From an uncultured Methylophaga sp. (GTDB taxonomy: Bacteria > Pseudomonadota > Gammaproteobacteria > Nitrosococcales > Methylophagaceae), in the NCBI RefSeq assembly GCF_947259025.1, contig NZ_CAMYKO010000002.1:248001-312000 (forward strand): a DNA stretch of 64,000 nucleotides, written 5' to 3'. How positions within the stretch are numbered: the first letter of the stretch is position 1; every line of letters starts with the position of its first letter. The translations under genes and the position numbers were made by a program. The notes under the pieces were generated by a model, which saw only the letters and a list, made by a program, of their open reading frames with translations, was not told the DNA's origin and made no database searches. Positions 50,528-58,156 of the stretch are shown piece after piece.

Positions 50528-51862
50528 ATGGCAAGACGCAGGCGCAGACAGAAGCTGCCACCGGAACCGGTGAGAGCAACAATCGAATCTTTATCTCACG
50601 ATGGCCGGGGCATTGCCCGGATTGACGGCAAAACCGTCTTTGTTGACGGCGCGCTGGCCGGTGAAGAGGTTTCCTTCCAGTACTCGCGCCTGCATAAAAG
50701 CTATGATGAAGGTCGCACTACGCAAGTCCATCAATCTGCCGCAGACCGGGTCGATCCTAAATGTCAGCACTTTGGCGTCTGCGGTGGCTGCAGCCTGATG
50801 CATATGGCGCCAGAGGCCCAGCTTGCCCATAAGCAGGCTACACTGGCAGAGCATTTCACGCATTTTGGCAGCCTGACACCACAAACCTGGCTGCCGCCTC
50901 TGACCGGGCCATTGTGGGGCTATCGGCGTAAAGCGCGGCTGGGCGTGAAGTATGTCACTAAAAAAGAGCAGGTGCTGGTAGGCTTTCGCGAAAAAGCCTC
51001 ACCCTTTATCGCTTTGCTCAATCAGTGTGAGGTGCTGGATCCGCGGGTTGGTATGCGGCTGGGAGAACTGGGCGAGATGATTGCCGGGCTCGATGCCTAT
51101 AACCGCATCGCCCAGATCGAGGTGGCGATGGATGATGAGCACGTGGCACTGGTGTTTCGTAACCTCGATCCTTTGTCCGATGCCGATAAACAACAGCTGA
51201 TTGACTATGGTCAGCAACATAATCTGTGGATGTATCAGCAGCCCGGCGGTCCCGATACGGTGTCACCATTATGGCCGCAACGACCACAGCTGTCTTATGC
51301 ACCGGAAGATGGACTGACGCTGAATTTTGATCCCAGTGACTTTACCCAGGTGAATGCCGGGATTAATGAAAAAATGATTCAGCGGGCGCTGGCGCTACTC
51401 GATGTTCAGCCTGAAGACCGCATTCTGGATCTGTTCTGCGGGCTGGGTAATTTCACTTTGCCGCTGGCAAGGCGGGTAGCCGAAGTAGTCGGGGTTGAAG
51501 GCGACCAGGCACTGGTCAGACATGCCAATAATAATGCCGCACTGAACCAGCTCAACAATGCCGAATTTGAGCAGGCCGACCTGACCCAGACTGAACTCAA
51601 GGACTACCCCTGGGCGCAAAAAGGCTTTAACAAAATTCTGCTGGATCCGCCTCGCAGTGGCGCTTTTGAAGTCTTGCACCAGCTTGCCGAACTGGGTGCG
51701 GAGAGACTGGTTTATGTGTCCTGTAATCCGGCAACGCTGGCGCGGGATGCCGGCGAACTGGTCAATCAGCACGGCTACACCATGGAAGCGGCCGGTATTA
51801 TGGATATGTTCCCGCATACCACCCATGTCGAATCGATTGCGGTATTCACTAAACAGCGCTGA
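50528..51862 (+). CDS. rlmD: 23S rRNA (uracil-1939-C5)-methyltransferase
   Basis: A 444-residue SAM-dependent tRNA/rRNA m5U methyltransferase. A basic N-terminus leads to a TRAM domain (about 12-70). The [4Fe-4S] ligands C79, C85 and C88 lie in DPKCQHFGVCGGCSLMHM, with a fourth in LLNQCEVL. The SAM motif is RILDLFCGLGNFTLPLARRV, and the catalytic cysteine is in YVSCNPATLARD near the end. These features match RlmD (RumA). Its TGA shares bases with the alkC ATG (TGATG), so the repair gene downstream is coupled. Confidence 0.95.
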   Translation: MARRRRRQKLPPEPVRATIESLSHDGRGIARIDGKTVFVDGALAGEEVSFQYSRLHKSYDEGRTTQVHQSAADRVDPKCQHFGVCGGCSLMHMAPEAQLAHKQATLAEHFTHFGSLTPQTWLPPLTGPLWGYRRKARLGVKYVTKKEQVLVGFREKASPFIALLNQCEVLDPRVGMRLGELGEMIAGLDAYNRIAQIEVAMDDEHVALVFRNLDPLSDADKQQLIDYGQQHNLWMYQQPGGPDTVSPLWPQRPQLSYAPEDGLTLNFDPSDFTQVNAGINEKMIQRALALLDVQPEDRILDLFCGLGNFTLPLARRVAEVVGVEGDQALVRHANNNAALNQLNNAEFEQADLTQTELKDYPWAQKGFNKILLDPPRSGAFEVLHQLAELGAERLVYVSCNPATLARDAGELVNQHGYTMEAAGIMDMFPHTTHVESIAVFTKQR

Positions 51863-52974
51863 TGGCTGATAACCCTTTACTTAAGGATCAGCTGGGACCG
51901 GCTGCGGTCAGGCAACTGGCAGCGCGGCTGCAAACAGCCTGGCCGGTCTTTGAACAGCAGGGGTTTATCAATCAGGCCTGTCATCAGTTAGAGTCACTGG
52001 AACTCAAGGCCAGGGTGAGCCATATCATCAATACACTGGCAGTGTTTCTGCCTGCCGGCTTTTGTGAAACGGCGCGAATTCTGGATCGGGTGGCCAGCGA
52101 CTGGCCCTGTGATCCCGAGCGCAACTGGAGCAGTTTTACCGCCTGGCCTTTGATTGATTATGTCAGTGTTTACGGACTGGACTATCCCCAGCGTTCCTTT
52201 GACTTACTGGAAAAGATGACGTCGCTGTTTACCGCCGAGTTCGCCATTCGGCCCTTTCTCGACAGGCACTTCGCCCTCACCCATCAGCAATTACTGCACT
52301 GGACGCAACATGACAGTGAGCATGTGCGGCGATTGGCAACAGAGGGCATACGTCCGCGTTTGCCCTGGGCCCGGCAGATTAAGACGTTGCGTGATGACCC
52401 TGCAGCCATCTGGCCGATTGTGGAGCCATTGAAGGCTGACCCCAGCCTCTATGTAAGGCATTCAGTGGCCAATAATCTGAACGATATCAGTAAAGATCAT
52501 CCGCAGGCGGTACTGACAATCTGCCGCCAGTGGCAACAGGGCAGTGATGAAAAAACCGACTGGGTGATGCGCCACGGTCTCAGAACGCTGGTCAAAAGCG
52601 GTCATCCTGAGGTGTATGCCTTATTGGGGTTCACCGAGCAGCCGATACTGAAAAAGGCGGATTTTCGCCTTGCTGATTCAGTGATAAAAGTCGGTGAGAA
52701 GCTGAGCCTGACGATGGCGATTGAGACTCAAGACCAAGCCCGCCTGGTGCTGGACTACCGCATCGGTTTTGTCCGCGCCAACGGCAAACCGGGCTGGAAA
52801 GTATTCAAGTGGAAAAATATTGACACGCAGGGCGGACAGACACTGACCATACAGAAAAGTCATGCCTTTATGCCGCTGGCAACACGGCAATATTACCCCG
52901 GCCGTCACCAAATTGAATGTCTGATCAACGGCCGGGTAGTGGCCAAAGCGGCGTTTTTTCTTGAGCTAGCCTGA
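51862..52974 (+). CDS. AlkC-type DNA alkylation repair glycosylase
   Basis: A 370-residue protein of the HEAT-repeat alkylpurine glycosylase group. The helical repeats cover about 15-255 (RAVSHIINTLAVFLP-like segment, then WPLIDYVSVYGLDYPQRSFDLL, and HVRRLATEGIRPRLPWARQI). The motif SLYVRHSVANNLNDISKDHP near 190 is a DNA alkylation repair hallmark. The C-terminal part, about 260-370, is beta-rich (LVLDYRIGFVRANGKPGWKVFKW). That matches the Ig-like domain described for AlkC rather than AlkD. It should excise 3-methyladenine or 3-methylcytosine type lesions. No SOS-like or Ada-type site was recognised. Confidence 0.88.
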   Translation: MADNPLLKDQLGPAAVRQLAARLQTAWPVFEQQGFINQACHQLESLELKARVSHIINTLAVFLPAGFCETARILDRVASDWPCDPERNWSSFTAWPLIDYVSVYGLDYPQRSFDLLEKMTSLFTAEFAIRPFLDRHFALTHQQLLHWTQHDSEHVRRLATEGIRPRLPWARQIKTLRDDPAAIWPIVEPLKADPSLYVRHSVANNLNDISKDHPQAVLTICRQWQQGSDEKTDWVMRHGLRTLVKSGHPEVYALLGFTEQPILKKADFRLADSVIKVGEKLSLTMAIETQDQARLVLDYRIGFVRANGKPGWKVFKWKNIDTQGGQTLTIQKSHAFMPLATRQYYPGRHQIECLINGRVVAKAAFFLELA

Positions 52975-52978
52975 ACGC

Positions 52979-53083
52979 TTACGACATGACCATGCCGTAG
53001 ACGACCAGCAGAATAAACGCGACTGATAAAACACAGATGATTTCAGCAAAGTGTTCGCTGAAGAGTTCTTCCAATTTATCCAT
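52979..53083 (-). CDS. 34-residue single-span membrane protein behind an FNR-type promoter
   Basis: A very small gene: MDKLEELFSEHFAEII at the N-terminus and VAFILLVVYGMVMS at the end, one predicted transmembrane helix (about 14-33) and an acidic amphipathic lead. AGGAGGTG lies six bases before the ATG at 53083. A second ATG one codon earlier (53086) is also possible. The strong ribosome-binding site and the upstream FNR-like promoter argue that it is real despite its size. It aligns without gaps to the second small protein at 53261-53368 (9 of 34 identical, including K, L, E, F, II, LV and G). The function is unknown. A helper subunit of a membrane complex under low oxygen is one possibility. 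Confidence 0.75.
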   Translation of the reverse strand: MDKLEELFSEHFAEIICVLSVAFILLVVYGMVMS

Positions 53084-53132
53084 CATGCACCTCCTGTTTG
53101 GTGATTGAACGATAAGCAACAAAGCTGTGTTG

Positions 53133-53174
53133 ATTATCGAGCTTGTCCCGGTGGTGAGCATTGATTTGGATCAA
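53133..53174 (-). promoter_or_regulatory. FNR/ANR-dependent class II promoter
   Basis: TTGATTTGGATCAA (53161-53174) is a perfect TTGAT-N4-ATCAA FNR box. On the reverse strand, 22 bases after it, lies GATAAT (53138-53133), five of six matches to a -10 element. This is exactly the spacing for an activator centred at -41.5, with transcription starting near 53126 and a 43-base leader to the 34-residue gene. Confidence 0.8.
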
Positions 53175-53208
53175 TTTGTTGTTGTTAATTAAAAAATTAC
53201 GCCCATAA

Positions 53209-53236
53209 AAAAAGCCAGTCAAGTGACTGGCTTTTT
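53209..53236 (-). terminator. Intrinsic terminator after the 35-residue gene
   Basis: AAAAAGCCAGTCA (53209-53221) and TGACTGGCTTTTT (53224-53236) are exact reverse complements. Because T runs follow on both strands it could act in both directions. On the reverse strand it lies 25 bases after the second small gene and ends the SulP transcript ahead of the FNR promoter. Confidence 0.9.
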
Positions 53237-53260
53237 GATGTAGTGTGTCAGTGGATTCAA

Positions 53261-53368
53261 TCAGGCGTTGTAAAGGCCGAAAGCGACCAGTGCCAGCCAG
53301 AAAGCCACAAAACTGAGGATAATGTGGGGAAATTTTTCCACCAACAGTGCATCAATTTTTTTCAACAT
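53261..53368 (-). CDS. 35-residue single-span membrane protein downstream of SulP
   Basis: A short reverse-strand gene encoding MLKKIDALLVEKFPHII at the start and LALVAFGLYNA at the end, with a transmembrane helix at about 14-32. It begins 73 bases after the SulP stop codon, and an intrinsic terminator follows it, so it is probably the last gene of the SulP transcript. A GAG lies eight bases ahead of ATG 53368; this ribosome-binding site is weaker than that of its relative at 52979-53083. The two small proteins share length, topology and spacing of conserved residues and are probably paralogs. No function can be assigned. Confidence 0.65.
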   Translation of the reverse strand: MLKKIDALLVEKFPHIILSFVAFWLALVAFGLYNA

Positions 53369-53441
53369 GTTTCTATCTCGTAGTTAACAGGTTAAACAAT
53401 TATTTTTATTCTGGCGGCAGAAGATAGCAGGTCTTGATTAT

Positions 53442-54974
53442 TTACGCCAGCTTGTCGTCAGCCACATGATATTGCGGATCTTCCATCACATTGACTTCGA
53501 TCAGGTCGGCAGCATTATCCAGCAACTCTTTGCACTCTTTACTGAGGTGTCTCAGATGCAGCGTTTTACCTGCCTTGATATAACGTTCGGCCAGGCTGTC
53601 GATGGCTTCGATCGCGGAATGGTCGTAAACCCGAGAGTTCTGGAAATCGAGAATAATATCGTCAGCCTCATCATTTTTAGGGTCGAACATTTCACTGAAA
53701 TTGCGCACTGAACTGAAAAACAACGGGCCGTTCAGCTCGTGGACAATCGAACCTTCTTTATTACGATAGCTGTTGATGTAGATGTGTTTGGCATGCTGCC
53801 AAGCAAATACCAAGGCTGACAAAACGATACCCACCATCACCGCAATGGCCAGATCGGTAAAGACGGTGATCACCGCTACCGAAATGCCGATAATGGTGTC
53901 GGGCAGGGGAATACGACCCAGCAGGCGGAAGCTGGCCCATTCAAAGGTACCCAGTACGACCATGAACATGACACCGGTCAGCGCTGCAATCGGAATGATC
54001 TCGATCAGCGGAGAGGCAAACAGGATAAAACAGAGCAGGAATAAGGCGGCTGACAGGCCTGATAAACGGCCGCGGCCACCGGAGTTGATATTGATCATGC
54101 TCTGACCAATCATGGCGCAGCCACCCATACCGCCAAAAAAGCCGGTCACGGTGTTGGCGACGCCCTGACCCACGCATTCCTTGTTGGGACGACCGGTAGT
54201 TTCGGTAATTTCATCAATCAGGGTTAATGTCAGCAAGGACTCGATCAGGCCGATAAACGCCAGTACAAACGCATAAGGCGCGATAATAGTCAGCGTTTCC
54301 CAGTTCAGCGGCACCATGGGAATGCTGAATTCGGGGAAGCCACCGGCAATGGATGCGACATCACCGACCGTGCGGCTGTCCAGCCCCAGGAAGATGACCA
54401 GCAGCGTCACGACAATAATGGCCGCCAGTGACGATGGAATTGCCTTGGTCAGCTTAGGCAGGAAGTGACTGATAAACATGGTCAATGCCACCAGACCCAG
54501 CATCCACCACAGCGCACTACCGCTCAACCACTGTTCTTCACCGTTACTGCCGGTGACCTTGAATGACTCCAGCTGTGCCAGAAAAATCACCATGGCCAGG
54601 CCGTTAACAAAGCCCAGCATCACCGGCAACGGCACCATGCGGATAAACTTACCCAGGTGGAATACCCCGGCGAGGATCTGCAATATCCCCATCAACACCA
54701 CGGTCGCAAACAGGTACTCCACACCATGCTGGGCGACCAAAGCCACCATGACCACGGCGAGAGCCCCGGTAGCGCCGGAAATCATGCCTGGCCGCCCCCC
54801 GATAGCAGCTGTGATCAGGCCCACCAGAAAAGCGGCATACAGCCCGACCAACGGTTCAACGCCGGCTACAAAAGCAAAAGCCACGGCTTCCGGTACCAGC
54901 GCCAGGGCCACGGTCAGGCCGGACAAGACATCGTTTTTAATATTCTGTGGTCGTTTCAATAACAGATTGAACAT
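53442..54974 (-). CDS. SulP family anion transporter with STAS domain
   Basis: A 510-residue inner-membrane transporter of the SLC26/SulP family. It begins with the conserved [26 protein letters not shown], shows [17 protein letters not shown] in helix 3, and has about 14 helices (to about 395). A cytoplasmic STAS domain lies at about 410-500 ([22 protein letters not shown]). Family members carry sulfate, bicarbonate or other anions. The sequence resembles the group often annotated as sulfate permease, but bicarbonate cannot be excluded. AAAGGT lies before the ATG. It is divergent from lexA and followed by the 35-residue membrane protein. Confidence 0.94.
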   Translation of the reverse strand: MFNLLLKRPQNIKNDVLSGLTVALALVPEAVAFAFVAGVEPLVGLYAAFLVGLITAAIGGRPGMISGATGALAVVMVALVAQHGVEYLFATVVLMGILQILAGVFHLGKFIRMVPLPVMLGFVNGLAMVIFLAQLESFKVTGSNGEEQWLSGSALWWMLGLVALTMFISHFLPKLTKAIPSSLAAIIVVTLLVIFLGLDSRTVGDVASIAGGFPEFSIPMVPLNWETLTIIAPYAFVLAFIGLIESLLTLTLIDEITETTGRPNKECVGQGVANTVTGFFGGMGGCAMIGQSMININSGGRGRLSGLSAALFLLCFILFASPLIEIIPIAALTGVMFMVVLGTFEWASFRLLGRIPLPDTIIGISVAVITVFTDLAIAVMVGIVLSALVFAWQHAKHIYINSYRNKEGSIVHELNGPLFFSSVRNFSEMFDPKNDEADDIILDFQNSRVYDHSAIEAIDSLAERYIKAGKTLHLRHLSKECKELLDNAADLIEVNVMEDPQYHVADDKLA

Positions 54975-55216
54975 GCAATACCTTTTTCACGGGACAGCGG
55001 TGCCGGTGGCAGCTGCCGATATGATTAGCGTTTTGAAGGAGGAGTCAGGCCGCCGCGAGGGAGTCGCCAGCGTCCGTAAAAAGACGCTGATTATCCACGA
55101 AAGCCGGCTTCAAGTCCAGTCTGAATAAGAAATAGTGCCTTAATAACAAAGACTTATTTTTGTGTTTGGGATAAGTGAGCAGCGATTGGAAAATTCGCTT
55201 GTTTAATGGTGAAAAG
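54975..55216. other. Intergenic stretch between SulP and lexA
   Basis: About 240 bases between divergent genes. I see no coding frame with support. The promoters of both genes must lie here, but I could not place convincing -35/-10 pairs. There is no CTGT-N8-ACAG SOS box of the E. coli type. Confidence 0.4.
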
Positions 55217-55248
55217 TTCTCTATATTTTCTCTTCTCACTATTTTCTC
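55217..55248 (+). repeat. Tandem 16-base direct repeat upstream of lexA
   Basis: TTCTCTATATTTTCTC (55217-55232) is followed without gap by TTCTCACTATTTTCTC (55233-55248), identical at 14 of 16 positions. It ends 17 bases before the lexA ATG. It may be the operator of this divergent LexA or an element in the leader. It is C/T rich on the forward strand. Confidence 0.5.
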
Positions 55249-55265
55249 AGACAAGGAATGGGATC

Positions 55266-55874
55266 ATGCTGACTGAACGTGAACAACACACATTGGATTT
55301 TATTCGTCATTACATTGATGAACACGGACGTTCACCACTGGTCTCGGAAATTGCCGACGGGCTGGGGATCAGCTCGCAGGGCACCACCCACCGCTATATT
55401 CAGGCGCTGGTCGATGCCGGTTTGCTGGAGCGACATGTTGGACGCACCCGCGGGCTCCGCCTGACCGAACAGGCTCAGCCCGAAGCTTTGGGTCCGCTGA
55501 CTTTGCCGGTCATGGGCAAGATTGCTGCCGGGCGGCTGATTGAAGCGGTCGCCGATGAGTCGGAAATTGATCTGGGCGATATGTTCACCGGCAAAGATCG
55601 CTTTGTGCTGAAGGTGAATGGCGACTCCATGATCGACAAAGCCATTATGTCGGGCGATTACGTGGTGGTGCAGTCACAGTCGACCGCCCGCCACGGTGAT
55701 ATTGTGGTGGCGCTGGTCGATGGCTTTGATGCCACCCTGAAAACCCTGCTGCTCAATGATGATGGCACCATCACTCTGATGCCGGCCAATATCGATTATG
55801 AGCCGGTGACGCTGCCTGCCGACCGGATCCGGATTCAGGGCGTCGTCGTGGGTCAGTTGAGAACCTACCCGTAA
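55266..55874 (+). CDS. lexA: LexA repressor (LexA2-like)
   Basis: A 202-residue SOS repressor with a complete autoproteolysis module. The cleavage bond is A88-G89 in KIAAGRLIEA, the serine S121 is in VNGDSMIDK, and the lysine K159 is in DATLKTLLL. The N-terminal winged helix (about 1-65) has a recognition part, SSQGTTHRYIQALVDAGLLE, that differs from the E. coli type and resembles second LexA copies that control polymerase operons. The ATG 55266 is preceded by AAGGAATGG. It heads an operon with a Y-family polymerase (3 bases later) and a small SRAP-like gene. A main LexA may be encoded elsewhere. Confidence 0.93.
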   Translation: MLTEREQHTLDFIRHYIDEHGRSPLVSEIADGLGISSQGTTHRYIQALVDAGLLERHVGRTRGLRLTEQAQPEALGPLTLPVMGKIAAGRLIEAVADESEIDLGDMFTGKDRFVLKVNGDSMIDKAIMSGDYVVVQSQSTARHGDIVVALVDGFDATLKTLLLNDDGTITLMPANIDYEPVTLPADRIRIQGVVVGQLRTYP

Positions 55875-55877
55875 ACC

Positions 55878-57119
55878 GTGAAACCGGATCGGCAACAACC
55901 CTGGGAGCGGCTGATTGCGTTGGTTGATATGAACTGCTTTTTTGCCCAGATCGAGCAGCAGGATTATCCATTCTGGCGCAACCGGCCGGTGGCGGTGACC
56001 AACGGCAAGCTGGGCAGCACCATTATTACCGCTTCCTACGAGGCCAGAAGTGTCGGTATTCATACCGGCATGCATTTGAAGGAAGCACGCCAGCTGTGTC
56101 CGGCGCTGATTCAGGCACCGAGTCGGCCTTATCGTTATGCTGCGGTGTCGTCCAGGATCATGGCTGCACTGCAGCACATCACACCGGATGTAGAAGTTTA
56201 TTCAGTTGACGAGGCCTTTCTGGATGTCACCGCTTGTCAGCAGCTACATGGCAGTCCGCTGCAGATTGGTCAGTTGATTAAAAGCACGGTCAGTGAGGCT
56301 TCAGGGCTGACCTGCAGCGTAGGCCTGAGCGGTGACAAGACCACCGCCAAATTTGCTGCCAAGCTGGAAAAGCCGGATGGTCTGACCCTGATCGCGCCGT
56401 GGCAGGCAGAGGCGCGTCTGGCCAATGAGCCGGTGACGGCATTGAGTGGCATCAGTGAGGGAATCAGCCGGTTTCTATCACGCTATGGCATTGAGCGCTG
56501 TGGGGATATGAAAAAAGTGCCGATGAGTCTGATCGCCAAACGATTCGGTCATCCGGGACGGCGTATCTGGCTGATGGCACAGGGACGTGACCCGGAGCCG
56601 GTGATTATTAATGTTAAAGATCCCAAAACGATAGGCCACGGCAAGGTCATGCCACCGGGGACCGCTGACAAGCAGACGGTGTTGACCTATTTTCAGCATA
56701 TGTCGGAAAAAGTCGGTAGCCGACTGCGTAAGCATGGATTCCAGTCAGACCGTTTTTTTATTGGTATCAAAACCCGGCGTCAGGGCTGGCTGGCCACCAA
56801 AATCAAACTGGCTCAGGCTACTGATGACGGTGGCCTGATTTATGATTTGTGCCGCCGTTTTGTCAATGACTGCTTTGCCGGTGAAGACAGTCGCCAGGTT
56901 CAGGTGACCGCATTAAACCCGACCCTGGGACGTCAGGCGGATTTATTTATTGATAACCATGAACAGCACAAACGTCATGCACTGAATAATACCGTGGATC
57001 AGATTAACGAGCGTTTCGGTGAGTTCACCGTCGCGCCCAGCCGGGTGATAGGACGCAGTGAAATGCCCAATGTGATTGCCCCGGCCTGGAAACCGAGTGG
57101 ACACAGGAAGACGATTTAA
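55878..57119 (+). CDS. Y-family DNA polymerase (DinB/UmuC-like)
   Basis: A 413-residue translesion polymerase. The palm motifs are visible: ALVDMNCFFAQIEQQ (first acidic residue), EVYSVDEAFLDVT (the SxDE motif with the catalytic Asp-Glu), and SVGLSGDKTTAKFAAKLEKPDG. The helix-hairpin-helix (LSGISEGISRFLSRYGIERCGDMKKV) and little-finger regions follow. A beta-clamp-binding motif may be near the end (ADLFID). The sequence mixes DinB and UmuC character, so I do not assign a symbol. The start is GTG 55878, three bases after the lexA stop. Co-transcription with lexA means that it is induced by DNA damage. Confidence 0.92.
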   Translation: MKPDRQQPWERLIALVDMNCFFAQIEQQDYPFWRNRPVAVTNGKLGSTIITASYEARSVGIHTGMHLKEARQLCPALIQAPSRPYRYAAVSSRIMAALQHITPDVEVYSVDEAFLDVTACQQLHGSPLQIGQLIKSTVSEASGLTCSVGLSGDKTTAKFAAKLEKPDGLTLIAPWQAEARLANEPVTALSGISEGISRFLSRYGIERCGDMKKVPMSLIAKRFGHPGRRIWLMAQGRDPEPVIINVKDPKTIGHGKVMPPGTADKQTVLTYFQHMSEKVGSRLRKHGFQSDRFFIGIKTRRQGWLATKIKLAQATDDGGLIYDLCRRFVNDCFAGEDSRQVQVTALNPTLGRQADLFIDNHEQHKRHALNNTVDQINERFGEFTVAPSRVIGRSEMPNVIAPAWKPSGHRKTI

Positions 57120-57560
57120 ATGTGTGGCGGTGTTTATTTCAAACACGGCGACGCGGTGATGCGGATGTTTTTTCCCAATCCCAAGGCTGTGCTGCCGATA
57201 TTACTGCAGGATGGCAATATCCAGTTGCTTGCCTGGGGCCGACGTCAGAAACAACAGGGCCGCCTGCCGGCCACTGGCTGGGCGCAACTGGATGCGATTT
57301 ACTCGGGCCGCTGGGACAAATTTTTTCCTATCCCGGTCAAGATTCCGGTGCTGAGCTTTATGGAAAAGGATCTGGAAGGCCAAACCCACTGGTATGACCT
57401 GCAGAAAGGGCAGTTCATTCAGGGGCTGATTGCCCGTGATCACAATGAAAGACGGGTTTATGTGGTGACGATTCAGCCGGAACTGGAAGATGCTCAGATC
57501 CACAGTCGCTGGCCGCGTGTGGTGCAGGCCGGAGAGAAAACCTTCGATCCCCAGGGTTAA
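57120..57560 (+). CDS. Minimal SRAP (HMCES/YedK)-like protein
   Basis: A 146-residue protein that begins MCGGVYF, so cysteine is the second residue, as in SRAP proteins that bind abasic sites through Cys2. Other points agree with a reduced SRAP fold. PVLSFMEKD (E82) lies where GFYEW is expected, FIQGLIARD resembles the AGLW strand, and QIHSRWPRVV (H128) resembles the IHxRMPVIL motif. Normal SRAP proteins have about 220 residues, so this would be a short version. It starts directly after the polymerase stop codon in a lexA operon, a known context for SRAP genes. The identification is an inference from motifs. Confidence 0.6.
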   Translation: MCGGVYFKHGDAVMRMFFPNPKAVLPILLQDGNIQLLAWGRRQKQQGRLPATGWAQLDAIYSGRWDKFFPIPVKIPVLSFMEKDLEGQTHWYDLQKGQFIQGLIARDHNERRVYVVTIQPELEDAQIHSRWPRVVQAGEKTFDPQG

Positions 57561-58087
57561 CTGCTCAGTACCCGGCTGTGAAGGCGGGTCTGGGTACAGT
57601 TGCCACCGTCTTTTTTTGCTTGCACAACGTGACGCTGGGCGGTGGCCAGCATGTCGAGTACGCCGTAGTTGTCGTTTTTCACCGGTGAATAAGTGGTATG
57701 TCCGATGCTGACAGTGGCGTAACGTCCGGTGGGTGAGTGGGGATGAAAAATTTCCAGGGCGGCGACGGCTTTTTGCAGCCGGGTAGCCAGTTGTTTGCTC
57801 TGGCGGAATGTCATCTGCGACGTGATAGCCATGATCTGCTTGCGATTGAAGCGTGCAATGTAGTCGGTTTCGCGGTGAAACTGTTGCCCGATGGTATTGA
57901 GAATTTTCTCAAAGCAGACCGATTTGTTTTCCAGCAGGGAGAACTTGTCGACATCGATAATAAACATGGATACCGAAAATTCACCGGTCACGGCATGCCG
58001 CCAGTGATCGATGAGATGCTCCAGCAGTCCGGTCTGATCAATCAGAATGTCATCAGTTGCTGCTGCTTCTTGGCTTTGAGTATCCAT
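57557..58087 (-). CDS. Degenerate GGDEF-domain protein
   Basis: A 176-residue soluble protein with the outline of a single GGDEF domain. FSVSMFIIDVDKFSLLENK is the metal/nucleotide strand, the middle helix is FEKILNTIGQQFHRETDYIARF, and the end is YATVSIGHTTYSP and ATAQRHVVQAKKDGGN. The catalytic loop, however, is NRKQI (81-85) instead of GGDEF, and no RxxD site precedes it. It cannot be a cyclase. It may bind GTP or c-di-GMP as an effector, or act by protein contact. It lies 69 bases downstream of galU on the same strand, and overlaps the end of the convergent SRAP-like gene by four bases. Confidence 0.82.
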   Translation of the reverse strand: MDTQSQEAAATDDILIDQTGLLEHLIDHWRHAVTGEFSVSMFIIDVDKFSLLENKSVCFEKILNTIGQQFHRETDYIARFNRKQIMAITSQMTFRQSKQLATRLQKAVAALEIFHPHSPTGRYATVSIGHTTYSPVKNDNYGVLDMLATAQRHVVQAKKDGGNCTQTRLHSRVLSS

Positions 58088-58156
58088 GGTTCATCATAGT
58101 TTGTCCCTACCAGTTCCATCATAGCAGGACTGGAACCGGCAGGGCTCAGGTCAGGA

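Noticed and set aside
55140-55265. Standard SOS box (CTGT-N8-ACAG) ahead of lexA
   Set aside because: No such palindrome is present. A GTTC-N7-TTTC near-match to the alphaproteobacterial box was seen but has one mismatch, and is reported only as part of the tandem repeat finding.
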